This document shows, piece after piece, positions 9,647 to 18,624 of a DNA stretch of 64,000 nucleotides. The DNA is from an uncultured Rhizobium sp. (GTDB lineage: Bacteria; Pseudomonadota; Alphaproteobacteria; Rhizobiales; Rhizobiaceae). The stretch's first letter is position 1, and each line of letters begins with the position of its first letter. The translations under genes and the position numbers were made by a program. The notes beneath the pieces are model-generated. The model was not told where the DNA came from. It saw only the letters and a program-made list of their open reading frames with translations, and searched no databases. The stretch spans positions 26,422 to 90,421 of the forward strand of contig CAMFIE010000015.1 of assembly GCA_945952315.1 (NCBI GenBank), in the 5' to 3' direction.

Positions 9647-10156
9647 TCAAATGCCCGGCCCATAGGGTTCCGGCGTCGGCGCGATCAACTGCTTCGAAAG
9701 TCCGACCGATTCGATGTCGCGGTCGATCTTCGGGGAATAGGCGACCGTCAGCCAGTGGATCGAATAGCCTTCGGCCTCGAAAAAGGCGACGGCCTCGTTG
9801 TTGCGGGCATGGGTCTGCACCACGGCCTTCTCCAGCCCCTGATGCACCATTTCCGCCTCCACCGATTGCAAAAGCGCCCGGCCACAGCCTTGCCTCTGAA
9901 AGGGCGGATCGATCCAGAAGTCGGAAATCGTCTCGTCCAGCCGCTCGCGCGAGGCCCAGCCGACCGGCTGGCCGTTGACCTCGATGACCGTGATCGTCAG
10001 CCAGGCGCTCATGGTGAAGTTGCGGAAGGCCTGCCGGGCATTGCCGCGCATGGAGGCCGTCTCGCCGATGCGGGACATGGCACCTTCCCAGGCACGCAAT
10101 CCGATATCGGCCAGTTCCTCGAAATCCTCTTCGCGCGCATTCCTCAGGCTGATCAT
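9647..10156 (-). CDS. GNAT-family N-acetyltransferase
   Basis: A 169-residue protein with a GNAT fold: an N-terminal ISLRNAREEDFEELADIGLRA, a central FWIDPPFQRQGCGRALL that contains the acetyl-CoA loop (Q-x-x-G-x-G), and THARNNEAVAFFEAEGYS. The acetyl acceptor cannot be predicted. ATG 10156 is chosen over a longer frame because the family N-terminus starts there and GGGCAGGG lies just upstream. It is 117 bp upstream of gatB on the same strand and is divergent from the dehydrogenase gene at 10293. Confidence 0.82.
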   Translation of the reverse strand: MISLRNAREEDFEELADIGLRAWEGAMSRIGETASMRGNARQAFRNFTMSAWLTITVIEVNGQPVGWASRERLDETISDFWIDPPFQRQGCGRALLQSVEAEMVHQGLEKAVVQTHARNNEAVAFFEAEGYSIHWLTVAYSPKIDRDIESVGLSKQLIAPTPEPYGPGI

Positions 10157-10292
10157 CGCGCCCTGCCCTTCAATCCGCACATTAGAACACCCTATGGGCA
10201 ACTTTTCCAGTAGACACGGAATTTTTCATGGGTTTTCAGCTGCCTGAAATCATAGACTATGGAACGAGTTGAACACCGAAGCGGGTAGGACA

Positions 10293-11351
10293 ATGGCTGA
10301 TCAGGGAAAGACCATGCGGGCGATGCTTTTGACCGGCCATGGCGGCGAAGACAGGCTGCGTTTCACTGACGCCCTGCCAATTCCCTCGCCGGGGCCAGAC
10401 GAGGTGCTGATCCGCATTGCTGCCTCCTCGGTCAACAATACCGATATCAACACCCGGATTGGCTGGTATGCAGGCGGGGCGAATGCGTTGGGAACCGAAC
10501 CGGAAGGTGCAGGCTGGGGCGGATCGGCGCTGCATTTTCCGCGTATTCAGGGCACGGATATTGCAGGCACGATTGTCGCGACCGGGGCTGGCGTTTCCGA
10601 AGCCCGCATCGGCGAGCGGGTCATCGTCCAGCCCTGCCTCGTCTCGCTGGCGGGAGAAACCCATGTTTCACCCTGGATCGCGAGCGAAATGGATGGCGGC
10701 TTCGCGGAATATGCACTCGCCCCTTCCGCCGATTGCCATGCGGTTGAGACCGCCCTTTCCGACTATGAACTCGCTGCCCTGCCCTGCGCCTATGGAACAG
10801 CAGCAAACATGATCGAGCAGGCGGGCATTCACGGCGATGACAGGGTGCTGATCACTGGCGCCTCCGGCAATGTCGGGATTGCGGCCCTGCTGCTTGCCCG
10901 GCTGAAGGGCGCGGAAGTGCATTGCGTGGCCGCCCCGGAAAAATGGGAAGCGCTTGAAGCCCTTGGCGCGAAGACTTGCTATCCGAGGGATCTGAAGCGC
11001 GCTCCGGCGGGCCGCGACGGGTTTACAGCAATCATCGATCTTGTTGGTGGCGAGAGCTGGCCGGGCCTGCTCGATCATCTCGTGCCGCATGGCAGACTGG
11101 TGATTTCGGGCGCGATCGGTGGTGCGGAGGTTACCGTCGATCTCCGCAAGCTCTATCTCAACAACTGGAGCCTTCTCGGGCGCACCCAGCAGACGCGTTC
11201 AAGCTTCCTGAGCCTGATCGGTCATGTGAATGCCGGGCGGCTTTCACCGCCCATACACTGGGTCTATCCGCTGGAAAGTCATGCCGAAGCCCAGCGCGAA
11301 TTTCAGAAAAAGACGCATCTCGGCAAGATCATCATCGATGTGACGGCGTGA
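10293..11351 (+). CDS. Medium-chain dehydrogenase/reductase (alcohol dehydrogenase-like)
   Basis: A 352-residue MDR-superfamily oxidoreductase. The N-terminal GroES-like domain has VLIRIAASSVNNTDINTR and a GTDIAGTIVATG turn; the Rossmann domain has the NAD(P) loop GASGNVGIAALLLARLKGAEV. The C-terminal part (LLGRTQQTRSSFLSLIGHVNAG and HLGKIIIDV) fits zinc-type alcohol dehydrogenases or quinone reductases. The classical GHE zinc motif is not seen, so the metal dependence and substrate are open. ATG 10314 (MRAMLL) has a better spaced AGGGA and is a possible alternative start. It lies alone on + between two amidotransferase blocks and converges on gatA with 12 bp between stops. Confidence 0.8.
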   Translation: MADQGKTMRAMLLTGHGGEDRLRFTDALPIPSPGPDEVLIRIAASSVNNTDINTRIGWYAGGANALGTEPEGAGWGGSALHFPRIQGTDIAGTIVATGAGVSEARIGERVIVQPCLVSLAGETHVSPWIASEMDGGFAEYALAPSADCHAVETALSDYELAALPCAYGTAANMIEQAGIHGDDRVLITGASGNVGIAALLLARLKGAEVHCVAAPEKWEALEALGAKTCYPRDLKRAPAGRDGFTAIIDLVGGESWPGLLDHLVPHGRLVISGAIGGAEVTVDLRKLYLNNWSLLGRTQQTRSSFLSLIGHVNAGRLSPPIHWVYPLESHAEAQREFQKKTHLGKIIIDVTA

Positions 11352-11363
11352 ATTGGCCGCCCT

Positions 11364-12845
11364 TTACCACCACTTCGACGGCGTGAAGGTGCCCGCAGCC
11401 TTTTCGATCACATCCGCGACCGTGAACAGCGTTTCTTCCTCGAATGGCTTGCCGATCAGCTGCAGGCCAAGCGGCAGGCCCTTGGGGTCCAGACCGGCTG
11501 GGATCGCCATGCCCGGCAGACCGGCCATGTTCACCGTCACCGTGAAGATATCGTTCAGATACATTTTCACCGGATCGGCCGCGAGTTCCTTGTCGCCGAT
11601 GGCAAAAGCGGAGGACGGGGTGGCAGGGGTGAGGATCGCATCGACACCGGCATGGAAGGCGAGTTCGAAATCGCGCTTGATCAGCGTGCGAACCTTCTGC
11701 GCCTTGATGTAATAGGCATCGTAGTAACCCGCCGAAAGCACGTAGGTGCCGATCATGATGCGGCGTTTGACTTCCTTGCCGAAGCCCGCGGCGCGGGTCT
11801 TTTCATACATGTCGGCAATGTCCTTGCCGTCGACGCGCAGGCCGTAGCGCACGCCGTCATAGCGGGCCAGGTTGGAGGAGGCTTCCGCAGGCGCCACGAT
11901 GTAATAGGCAGGCAGCGCATATTTGGTGTGCGGCAGCGAGATATCGACAATCTCTGCACCGGCATCTTTCAGCCAGGCAATACCCTGCTGCCATAGCGCC
12001 TCGATTTCGCCCGGCATGCCATCCACGCGGTATTCGCGCGGAATGCCGATCTTGCGGCCCTTCAGCGACTTGCCGAGCGCGGCTTCGTAATCCGGCACCG
12101 GAAGATCGACCGACGTCGTGTCCATCTTGTCAACACTGGCCATGGACTTCAGCATGATGGCGCAATCACGCACGTCGCGGGCAATCGGGCCAGCCTGATC
12201 AAGCGACGACGCGAAGGCGGCAATGCCCCAGCGCGAACAACGGCCATAGGTGGGCTTGATTCCGACGGTGCCGGTGAAGGCCGCAGGCTGGCGGATCGAA
12301 CCGCCGGTATCGGTTGCCGTGGCCGCCGCGCAGAGCCGTGCCGCAACCGCCGCGGCCGAGCCGCCGGAAGAACCGCCGGGCACGAGCTTTTCCTCGGAAC
12401 CCCTGGCACGCCAGGGGTTCACCACCGGACCATACCAGGAGCTTTCGTTGGAGGAGCCCATCGCAAACTCATCCATGTTGAGCTTGCCGAGCATCACTGC
12501 GCCATCCTTCCACAGATTGGCGGTGACGGTCGATTCGTAGCGCGGCTTGAAGCCATCCAGAATATGCGAGCAGGCCTGCGTGTGCTCGCCTTCGGTCGCG
12601 AACAGGTCCTTGATGCCGAGCGGAATGCCCTCGAGCGCGCCTGCCTTGCCGGATGCCAGCCGCTCGTCGGACGCCTTGGCCATGGCGCGGGCCTTGTCCG
12701 GCGTCACCGCGATATAGGCATTGAGCGCACCATTCGCGCTGTCGATGGCCGAAAGATAGGCCTCGGTCAGCTCGGTTGCGGAAATGGTGCGGGCCTTCAG
12801 CTGATCGCGGGCTGCGGCAATGGTCAGGCTGGTCAGATCGGTCAT
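11364..12845 (-). CDS. gatA: Asp-tRNA(Asn)/Glu-tRNA(Gln) amidotransferase subunit A
   Basis: The 493-residue glutaminase subunit of GatCAB, an amidase-signature enzyme that frees ammonia from glutamine. The Ser-cisSer-Lys triad is visible: Lys in [10 protein letters not shown], and the serines in [20 protein letters not shown] and [15 protein letters not shown]. Length is normal. ATG 12845 is preferred to an in-frame GTG 12 bp upstream; neither has a strong ribosome-binding site. It follows gatC after 68 bp, forming a gatC-gatA pair. Confidence 0.96.
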   Translation of the reverse strand: MTDLTSLTIAAARDQLKARTISATELTEAYLSAIDSANGALNAYIAVTPDKARAMAKASDERLASGKAGALEGIPLGIKDLFATEGEHTQACSHILDGFKPRYESTVTANLWKDGAVMLGKLNMDEFAMGSSNESSWYGPVVNPWRARGSEEKLVPGGSSGGSAAAVAARLCAAATATDTGGSIRQPAAFTGTVGIKPTYGRCSRWGIAAFASSLDQAGPIARDVRDCAIMLKSMASVDKMDTTSVDLPVPDYEAALGKSLKGRKIGIPREYRVDGMPGEIEALWQQGIAWLKDAGAEIVDISLPHTKYALPAYYIVAPAEASSNLARYDGVRYGLRVDGKDIADMYEKTRAAGFGKEVKRRIMIGTYVLSAGYYDAYYIKAQKVRTLIKRDFELAFHAGVDAILTPATPSSAFAIGDKELAADPVKMYLNDIFTVTVNMAGLPGMAIPAGLDPKGLPLGLQLIGKPFEEETLFTVADVIEKAAGTFTPSKWW

Positions 12846-12913
12846 GGCAGGCGTCACTTTTCAAAACGTGCGAAAAGAATAAGGAGGTGCTGAACAGACG
12901 GCGGTTGCGCCGC

Positions 12914-13201
12914 TTATTCGACGACCTTCGGCACGAGGAAGAAATTCTGTTCGGAAACCGGGGCATTGGCGACGATATCCGCAGCCTTGTCGCCGTCGGT
13001 CACGGCATCGACACGCTTCTTCATCGCCATCGGCGTTACCGAGGTCATCGGCTCGACGCCCTCGACATTCACTTCCGACAGTTGCTCGACAAAGCCCAGA
13101 ATGCCGTTCAGCTCGCCCATCATGCGTTCTGCCTCGCCATCGGCAAGGGCAATGCGGGAAAGGCGCGCCACGCGCTTCACGGTAGCAAGGTCTACGGACA
13201 T
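12914..13201 (-). CDS. gatC: Asp-tRNA(Asn)/Glu-tRNA(Gln) amidotransferase subunit C
   Basis: The 95-residue C subunit, which wraps around and stabilises GatA-GatB. Typical sequence: [17 protein letters not shown], then [20 protein letters not shown], and the C-terminal [13 protein letters not shown]. Start ATG 13201 has GGAG at good distance. It lies 69 bp after the UPF0173 hydrolase gene and directly upstream of gatA. Confidence 0.95.
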   Translation of the reverse strand: MSVDLATVKRVARLSRIALADGEAERMMGELNGILGFVEQLSEVNVEGVEPMTSVTPMAMKKRVDAVTDGDKAADIVANAPVSEQNFFLVPKVVE

Positions 13202-13270
13202 GATGTGTCTCCGGCTATATCAGTCAGACCCGCTATAATGGCCTCGCCCGCACTGCGCAACGGGGATTTG

Positions 13271-13975
13271 TCACACCGAGACCACACCGCCTGCCTTTGG
13301 CGTCTCGATCCGGGTTTTTACGCCCTCCATCGCGGCGATGAATGTCTCTGGCGTCTGGTCGATGATCGGGAAGGAGCCATAGTGGCAGGGCAGGATCGTC
13401 TGGAAATTGAAATAGCGCTGGCAGGCGAGCGCCGCCACCGCTCCCCCCATGGTGAACCGGTCGCCGATCGGCACCAGTCCGATTTCCGGCTGATGCAATT
13501 CATTGATCAGGCCCATATCGGAAAAGATGTCCGTATCCCCCATGTGGAACAGCGTCGGCTCGTCGTCGAAATGGAACATGATGCCATTGGCGCTGCCCAG
13601 CGAGTGGGAAACGCCGTCTTCGGTGATCGCGGCGGAGGAATGCAATGCCTGCGTAAACGTCGCCGAGAAACCATCGACACGGATCGTGCCGCCCGTATTG
13701 CCACCCTCGAATTTCTTCAGGCCCTTTTTCGAAAGCCACATGCACAGATCGAAATTGGCGATAACCGGAATATCAAGCTCGCGGGCAATCTCCAGCGTAT
13801 CACCCACATGGTCGGAATGGCCGTGAGTGAGCACGATATGGGTGAGCCCCTTTACCACATCCTTTCTGTCCTGACCGGAAAAGGCCGGATTTCCGTTCAG
13901 GAACGGATCCACCAGAATATTGGCGCGGGCGGTATCGAGACGGAAGGCCGAGTGGCCAAGCCAGGTGATCTTCAT
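13271..13975 (-). CDS. UPF0173-type metal-dependent hydrolase (metallo-beta-lactamase fold)
   Basis: A 234-residue cytoplasmic hydrolase of the metallo-beta-lactamase superfamily. It begins [14 protein letters not shown], has the metal motif [10 protein letters not shown], and later metal ligands in [11 protein letters not shown] and [10 protein letters not shown], the normal pattern of UPF0173 proteins (UlaG-like). The physiological substrate is unknown. It is upstream of gatC on the same strand and divergent from ruvX, with 93 bp between the start codons. Confidence 0.88.
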   Translation of the reverse strand: MKITWLGHSAFRLDTARANILVDPFLNGNPAFSGQDRKDVVKGLTHIVLTHGHSDHVGDTLEIARELDIPVIANFDLCMWLSKKGLKKFEGGNTGGTIRVDGFSATFTQALHSSAAITEDGVSHSLGSANGIMFHFDDEPTLFHMGDTDIFSDMGLINELHQPEIGLVPIGDRFTMGGAVAALACQRYFNFQTILPCHYGSFPIIDQTPETFIAAMEGVKTRIETPKAGGVVSV

Positions 13976-14068
13976 GTTTCCGGTTCCCTTGAGGTGACTT
14001 TACCGAGGCGGTTCGCTATCTGCTATTTCAGCGTGACTTCAAAAGATAGGCAACAGGCGGACATTTCA

Positions 14069-14542
14069 ATGGCGGTGATAAGCTTCGAGGAACTGGCCGA
14101 ACGGCTGAAACCCGGCGAGCCGATTGCAGGCCTCGATCTCGGCACCAAGACCATCGGCCTTGCGATGTCGGATCTTGGCCGCCGCCTCGCCTCGCCGCGC
14201 CCGGTCCTGAAGCGCGTGAAGTTCACCCGCGACGCGGAGGTGTTTCTGGCGTTTGCGCAAAAGGAAAAGGCGGCCGCCTTTGTGATCGGCCTGCCGGTGA
14301 ACATGGATGGGAGCGAAGGCCCGCGCGCACAGGCCACCCGCGCTTTCGTGCGGCTGATGGGCGAGAAAACCGATATCCCCTTCGTCTATTGGGACGAGCG
14401 GCTATCCACCGTTGCTGCCACTCGGGCTCTGCTGGAGATGGATGTTTCGCGTGCCAAACGGGCGGACCGGGTGGATTCGGCTGCGGCCAGCTTCATCCTG
14501 CAGGGCGCGCTGGACAGGCTGAACCTGATGGCTGACCGTTGA
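14069..14542 (+). CDS. ruvX: Holliday junction resolvase-like protein RuvX/YqgF
   Basis: A 157-residue RNase H-fold protein with the family motifs [15 protein letters not shown] (first Asp), [31 protein letters not shown] and the C-terminal [17 protein letters not shown]. It is implicated in pre-16S rRNA 5' end maturation and described as a putative resolvase. ATG 14069 is chosen: it has AGGCGG about 8 bp upstream and gives the normal length; the frame stays open far upstream across the opposite-strand hydrolase, which is an accident of composition. Its last 141 bp overlap the end of the opposite-strand DUF6105-like gene. Confidence 0.92.
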   Translation: MAVISFEELAERLKPGEPIAGLDLGTKTIGLAMSDLGRRLASPRPVLKRVKFTRDAEVFLAFAQKEKAAAFVIGLPVNMDGSEGPRAQATRAFVRLMGEKTDIPFVYWDERLSTVAATRALLEMDVSRAKRADRVDSAAASFILQGALDRLNLMADR

Positions 14543-14833
14543 AGCAACCGGCGTTGCGGGCATGCGCGCCCTCACCCAGGCGATGATCTGTCTCCGGCGG
14601 CGGAAAGCGATGATCGCAAAGAGCGCCAGGCTGTCGACCACTATGGCCTTTGCCACAAGCGGCGGAATGACTTCCGGCGGCAGGCCCAGAATGTCGCCAT
14701 AGACCTGAAAGACCTTGTCATGCGTCTGGCGCGTCAGCATGAAGATGCCGAAATTCAAGTCGTTGTAGGAAAGCCAGTACCAGGCACCGAGAAACAGGAT
14801 CGGGCCACCCCAGAAAAGCAGAAACCACCTCAT
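14402..14833 (-). CDS. DUF6105-like small membrane protein
   Basis: A 143-residue protein of unknown function. It begins with a membrane segment ([20 protein letters not shown]), a conserved-looking middle ([21 protein letters not shown]) and a second hydrophobic helix ([14 protein letters not shown]) followed by Arg-rich residues. I recognise it as resembling DUF6105 proteins of rhizobia. Residues beyond about 97 are encoded antisense to the end of ruvX and look low complexity, so relatives may end earlier. The start codon overlaps the stop of the small gene upstream as ATGA. Confidence 0.6.
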   Translation of the reverse strand: MRWFLLFWGGPILFLGAWYWLSYNDLNFGIFMLTRQTHDKVFQVYGDILGLPPEVIPPLVAKAIVVDSLALFAIIAFRRRRQIIAWVRARMPATPVASTVSHQVQPVQRALQDEAGRSRIHPVRPFGTRNIHLQQSPSGSNGG

Positions 14834-14991
14834 TGTTCCTGCCCTTTCGCAATGCTCATCCCGAGACCCTGCACCCCAAGCCAGCGCAAGACTGCAAGTC
14901 CGGTCAGCACGCAAGCCGGAACGGTGATGTCCTTTGCCAACACCGCAAAGAAGAGGCAACTTGCGATGAGAAGCCCATTTCGCTCGGACAT
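14830..14991 (-). CDS. Small hydrophobic protein upstream of the DUF6105-like gene
   Basis: A 53-residue predicted membrane protein with two hydrophobic stretches (LLIASCLFFAVLAKD and VPACVLTGLAVLRWLGV). ATG 14991 is preceded by GGTAGGCGGC; in-frame ATG 15003 and 15063 are alternatives that would add 4 or 24 residues from an AT-rich segment containing the CtrA-like box. Its stop overlaps the next start codon (ATGA), arguing for translational coupling with the DUF6105-like gene. Function unknown; reality rests on the coupling and hydrophobic pattern only. Confidence 0.45.
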   Translation of the reverse strand: MSERNGLLIASCLFFAVLAKDITVPACVLTGLAVLRWLGVQGLGMSIAKGQEQ

Positions 14992-15005
14992 GCCGCCTAC
15001 CATGG

Positions 15006-15021
15006 TTAATATTTCATTAAC
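15006..15021. promoter_or_regulatory. CtrA-like binding box, TTAA-N7-TTAAC
   Basis: The sequence TTAATATTTCATTAAC fits the CtrA consensus TTAA-N7-TTAAC exactly and is nearly palindromic (GGTTAAT, 5 bp, ATTAACC), so it fits in both directions. A further 12-bp palindrome GGTTAATTAACC lies at 15071-15082. Both sit in the only AT-rich stretch of this region, just in front of the small membrane gene pair on - and behind the tetR-like gene. The assignment is by consensus only. Confidence 0.5.
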
Positions 15022-15104
15022 CGCACTCTCGGCTGTTAAGTTTAGCTTGGCAACTAAAACCATATATCATGGTTAATTAACCAAACAAAATGTGTGGATG
15101 ACGC

Positions 15105-15725
15105 TCAGCCATAGACACCATGGACAATGCGTTTCAGAGCAGAACGCAGTTTGTCCCAGTCCTTCCCGGTTTTGAGCGAAATGCCTGCGAAACGACCGGA
15201 GGTGACCGACGCGAGCACCATCTGCTGGATCGAGGCGATGATCAGCGCGTTGGTCACCGTCGCATCCACACCCTTGGGTGGTTGCAGGCTGCCGCCCATG
15301 CGCTCGATCCAGCTGGCAAGCGCCTTCGAGCGGGCTTCGGACAGTTTGCGCACCGGCTCGCTTTCTTCCGCCAGTTCCCAGGCGGCAATCTGGCGAACCA
15401 GCGGATCGGCCAGCAGGGCATCGAGGAACAGCAGCGCCAGCCGCTCCATCAGGTCACCATAGGTCAGGAGGAACATGCCACCCGAATCCTCGGGGATATG
15501 ATCCTTCACCCAGCTGCCGAGATCGCTGCCGATGGCCTCGAGCAGGCCGGAGAGACCGCCGAAATAACGGTAGATCAGCTGCTTGTCGCAGCCTGCGCGC
15601 CGGGCAACAGCATTGATACCGAACAGTTTGAAGCCGTCTTCTGCCAGCACCCGTTTGGCCGCAGCCAGAATCCGGGCCTCCGTTGCCTGCCGGTCGCGCA
15701 GGGGCTTATCCACCGTCTCGTTCAT
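15105..15725 (-). CDS. TetR/AcrR-family transcriptional regulator
   Basis: A 206-residue regulator. The N-terminal helix-turn-helix is typical: ATEARILAAAKRVLAEDGFKLFGINAVARRAGCDKQLIYRYFGG at about residues 15-58, with the usual recognition helix ending in IYRYF. The C-terminal ligand-binding domain is unassigned. It lies 104 bp downstream of the acyl-CoA dehydrogenase gene on the same strand, so that gene or others nearby could be targets, but no operator was identified. Confidence 0.85.
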   Translation of the reverse strand: MNETVDKPLRDRQATEARILAAAKRVLAEDGFKLFGINAVARRAGCDKQLIYRYFGGLSGLLEAIGSDLGSWVKDHIPEDSGGMFLLTYGDLMERLALLFLDALLADPLVRQIAAWELAEESEPVRKLSEARSKALASWIERMGGSLQPPKGVDATVTNALIIASIQQMVLASVTSGRFAGISLKTGKDWDKLRSALKRIVHGVYG

Positions 15726-15829
15726 TCCGGAATTTCCTCAAAGGCCATATGTCACTGGCCGGTGAGTAGAAGGTGCATCCTTTGAATTCAACCGCTTGCG
15801 GCTGTTTTCAACAGAAAGCGAGGCGAACG

Positions 15830-17470
15830 TCACGCAACGGGAGGATAAAGCAGATCGATGATATAGGCGGCATCGAAGCGGCTATCGAGCATGCCATAGG
15901 TGGAGCGCCAGCCGGAGCCCAGCCGCGTTTCGGTGAAGGCATCGGCAATACGGCCCGCACCCATGCGGGCAAGTTCGGCAGCCGCGCTGGCAAGCGCCAG
16001 TTGCTCGGTCAGAAACCGTCCTGCCCCTTCGTCACGATCGCAGACGGCCATGGCTGCACGCAGCACATCCACCGTTTTTGCGCCTGCCGGGCCGAGATCA
16101 CGGGCAATACCGTTCAAAAGTGGTTCGAAGAGGTTGCGGCCGCGCTCGAGGACCCGCAGGACATCGAGCGCCATCATGTTGCCGCTGCCTTCCCAAAGCG
16201 CCGCGGCCGGAGCATCCCGGAAATGACGGGCGATCGGCCGTTCCTCGACATAGCCGCCGCCCCCGATGCACTCCATGGCTTCGGCGACAAGGCCGGGCGC
16301 GATTTTCGTGCACCAGTATTTGGTGACCGGCGTCATGATGCGCGCATAGGCCGCCTCTTCCGGATTGCCCGGCGCCCGGTCGAAGGCATCGGCGAGCCGG
16401 TAGGAAAGCGCGGTGGCAGCGGCCACATCCAGCGCCATATCGGCAAGGACGCGCGTCATCATCGGCTGCGCCACCAGCATCTTGCCATAGGCGGCACGGC
16501 CCCGCATCTGGTGGACGGCTTCGGAAAGTGATGCCCGTATCAGCGCGGCAGAGGTCAGCGCGCTGTCCAGCCGCGCGAGCGTCACCATGTCGAGGATGGT
16601 GCGGACACCTTCATCCGGCGCGCCGAGCAGGAAACCATAGGCCCCGTCGAACTCCACTTCCGCTGAGGCATTGGAGCGATTGCCGAGCTTTTCCTTGAGC
16701 CGCTGGAAATGCAGGCCGTTCGCCCTGCCATCCTCAAGAAGCCGCGGCACGAGGAAGCAGCCGGTCCCCTCGCCTGTTCGGGCCAGCATCATGAATCCGT
16801 CGCTCATCGGCGCGGACAGGAACCACTTGTGGCCGGAAAGCCGGTAGATGCCCTTGCCCATCCGCTCGGCAGATGAAACCGTTGCACGAAGATCGGACCC
16901 GCTCTGCTTTTCCGTGAGCCCGAAGCCCACCGTCACCGCACTCTTCTTCATCGCCGGCTTGTTCGACGAATCATATTTGCGGGAGAGGATTTTGGGTGCC
17001 CATTCCTTCTGAACGCCGGAATTCGTCACCAGTGCGGCCACCGAGGCGCTGGTCATGGTCAGCGGCTGCAGATGGCCGCTTTCGAGCTGGGCCATCAGAT
17101 AGAAGCGCACGGCGCGGATCTTGTGCGCCATGCCGCGTGTTTCCGGCTCCGCGTCCCGTTCCCAGACGGAGGAATGAAGACCCGAAGACATGGACCGGCG
17201 CATCAACGCATGCCAGGCGGGGTGGTAGTCCACCACATCCAGCCGTTCGCCGCGCGCGCCATGGGTGCGAAGTTCCGGCACCGAACGGTTCGCCATCCGG
17301 GCCAGTTCCTGCGCCTCGTGCGAGGTGACATAGCGGCCGAGCTGATCGAAATCCTCCCGCACCGTGCGCGGCATCGCTGCCGTCAGATCCACCATCAGCG
17401 GATCAGCGCGATAGGCGTTGATCCCGGTATACGGGGCGGGCTGGTTCAGCGCGGAAAGGGGATCGGCCAT
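15830..17470 (-). CDS. AidB-like acyl-CoA dehydrogenase family protein
   Basis: A 546-residue flavoprotein of the acyl-CoA dehydrogenase superfamily, similar in length to E. coli AidB (about 540). Features in order: N-terminal helical region with LGRYVTSHEAQELARMAN, FGLTEKQSGSDLRATVSSAE (flavin/substrate site), LSGHKWFLSAPMSDGFMMLA, LGNRSNASAEVEFDGA, CIGGGGYVEERPIARHFRDA and LWEGSGNMMALDVLRVLER. AidB proteins are linked to alkylation stress and bind DNA; whether this one is AidB or a true dehydrogenase is undecided. ATG 17470 gives the family-like start; a longer frame to 17566 has a poor N-terminus. Divergent from pyrB. Confidence 0.85.
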   Translation of the reverse strand: MADPLSALNQPAPYTGINAYRADPLMVDLTAAMPRTVREDFDQLGRYVTSHEAQELARMANRSVPELRTHGARGERLDVVDYHPAWHALMRRSMSSGLHSSVWERDAEPETRGMAHKIRAVRFYLMAQLESGHLQPLTMTSASVAALVTNSGVQKEWAPKILSRKYDSSNKPAMKKSAVTVGFGLTEKQSGSDLRATVSSAERMGKGIYRLSGHKWFLSAPMSDGFMMLARTGEGTGCFLVPRLLEDGRANGLHFQRLKEKLGNRSNASAEVEFDGAYGFLLGAPDEGVRTILDMVTLARLDSALTSAALIRASLSEAVHQMRGRAAYGKMLVAQPMMTRVLADMALDVAAATALSYRLADAFDRAPGNPEEAAYARIMTPVTKYWCTKIAPGLVAEAMECIGGGGYVEERPIARHFRDAPAAALWEGSGNMMALDVLRVLERGRNLFEPLLNGIARDLGPAGAKTVDVLRAAMAVCDRDEGAGRFLTEQLALASAAAELARMGAGRIADAFTETRLGSGWRSTYGMLDSRFDAAYIIDLLYPPVA

Positions 17471-17679
17471 GGGCTGGACTGTCTTTGCGGGCAAAGTGAC
17501 AAAAATCGGATATACCCTTTCGCACGCGCCTGCCGGAAGCGCAACTGCCAGCCTTCGGGGAAGCAAGATTTGGCCCTCGCGCCACTATCAACCGCTAAAT
17601 CAGGCCCGTCCGGCCCGGATGGTTTTCTTTGCCGGACCTTTGCTCTATAGAGCGGCAAATTAATCGCGGAGGCTGATCC

Positions 17680-18624
17680 ATGGTGCATTTCCCCCACCGC
17701 CACCTGTTGGGCATCAAGGGGCTCACACCCCCGGATATCACGCTTTTGCTGGACCGCGCGGATGAGGCGGTGAAGATCAGCCGCCAGCGGGAAAAGAAGA
17801 CCTCGACGCTGAGAGGCCTCACCCAGATCAACCTGTTCTTCGAAGCCTCCACCCGTACGCAATCCTCCTTTGAACTGGCGGGAAAACGGCTCGGCGCGGA
17901 TGTGATGAACATGTCGGTCGGCAATTCCTCGGTAAAAAAGGGCGAAACGCTGATCGATACCGCAATGACGCTTAACGCCATGCGCCCGGATGTGCTGGTG
18001 GTGCGCCACTCCTCGGCAGGCGCAGCAGCGCTTCTCGCGCAGAAGGTTTCGTGCTCTGTGGTGAATGCGGGTGACGGCGCCCATGAGCATCCGACACAGG
18101 CGCTGCTCGATGCCCTGACGATCCGCCGTGCCAAGGGCCGCATTTCCGGCATCACGGTTGCGATCTGCGGCGACGTGCTGCATTCGCGGGTGGCCCGCTC
18201 GAATATACTGCTTCTCAACACACTCGGTGCCCGCGTGCGGGTGATTGCGCCTGCGACGCTGCTTCCGGCCGGTATTCGCGACATGAGCGTCGAAGTCTTT
18301 CATTCGATGGAAGAAGGCCTGAAGGGAGCGGATGTGGTGATGATGCTCCGTCTTCAGCGCGAGCGCATGTCCGGTTCCTTTGTCCCGTCCGTGCGGGAAT
18401 ACTTCCACTATTACGGGCTCGATGCGGAAAAGCTGAAGCATGCCAAGCCCGATGCGCTGGTCATGCATCCCGGCCCGATGAACCGCGGTGTGGAAATCGC
18501 CTCCGATATCGCCGATGGACCGCAGAGCGTGATCGAACAGCAGGTGGAAATGGGCGTTGCCGTGCGCATGGCGGTGATGGAAACGCTGCTGACAGGCGTT
18601 AACCACACGGGAGAACGCGCATGA
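17680..18624 (+). CDS. pyrB: Aspartate carbamoyltransferase catalytic subunit
   Basis: A 314-residue enzyme making carbamoyl-aspartate in pyrimidine synthesis. Carbamoyl-phosphate motif [20 protein letters not shown], then [22 protein letters not shown] and [22 protein letters not shown] lies about 7 bp before ATG 17680. Its stop overlaps the start of the dihydroorotase-like gene as ATGA, the arrangement of class A ATCases whose assembly needs an inactive dihydroorotase partner. Confidence 0.96.
   Translation: MVHFPHRHLLGIKGLTPPDITLLLDRADEAVKISRQREKKTSTLRGLTQINLFFEASTRTQSSFELAGKRLGADVMNMSVGNSSVKKGETLIDTAMTLNAMRPDVLVVRHSSAGAAALLAQKVSCSVVNAGDGAHEHPTQALLDALTIRRAKGRISGITVAICGDVLHSRVARSNILLLNTLGARVRVIAPATLLPAGIRDMSVEVFHSMEEGLKGADVVMMLRLQRERMSGSFVPSVREYFHYYGLDAEKLKHAKPDALVMHPGPMNRGVEIASDIADGPQSVIEQQVEMGVAVRMAVMETLLTGVNHTGERA

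Noticed and set aside
12776..14068. An N-terminal extension of ruvX by over 400 codons
   Set aside because: The extension is antisense to gatA, gatC and the UPF0173 hydrolase; RuvX proteins are about 150-160 residues and a ribosome-binding site sits before 14069.
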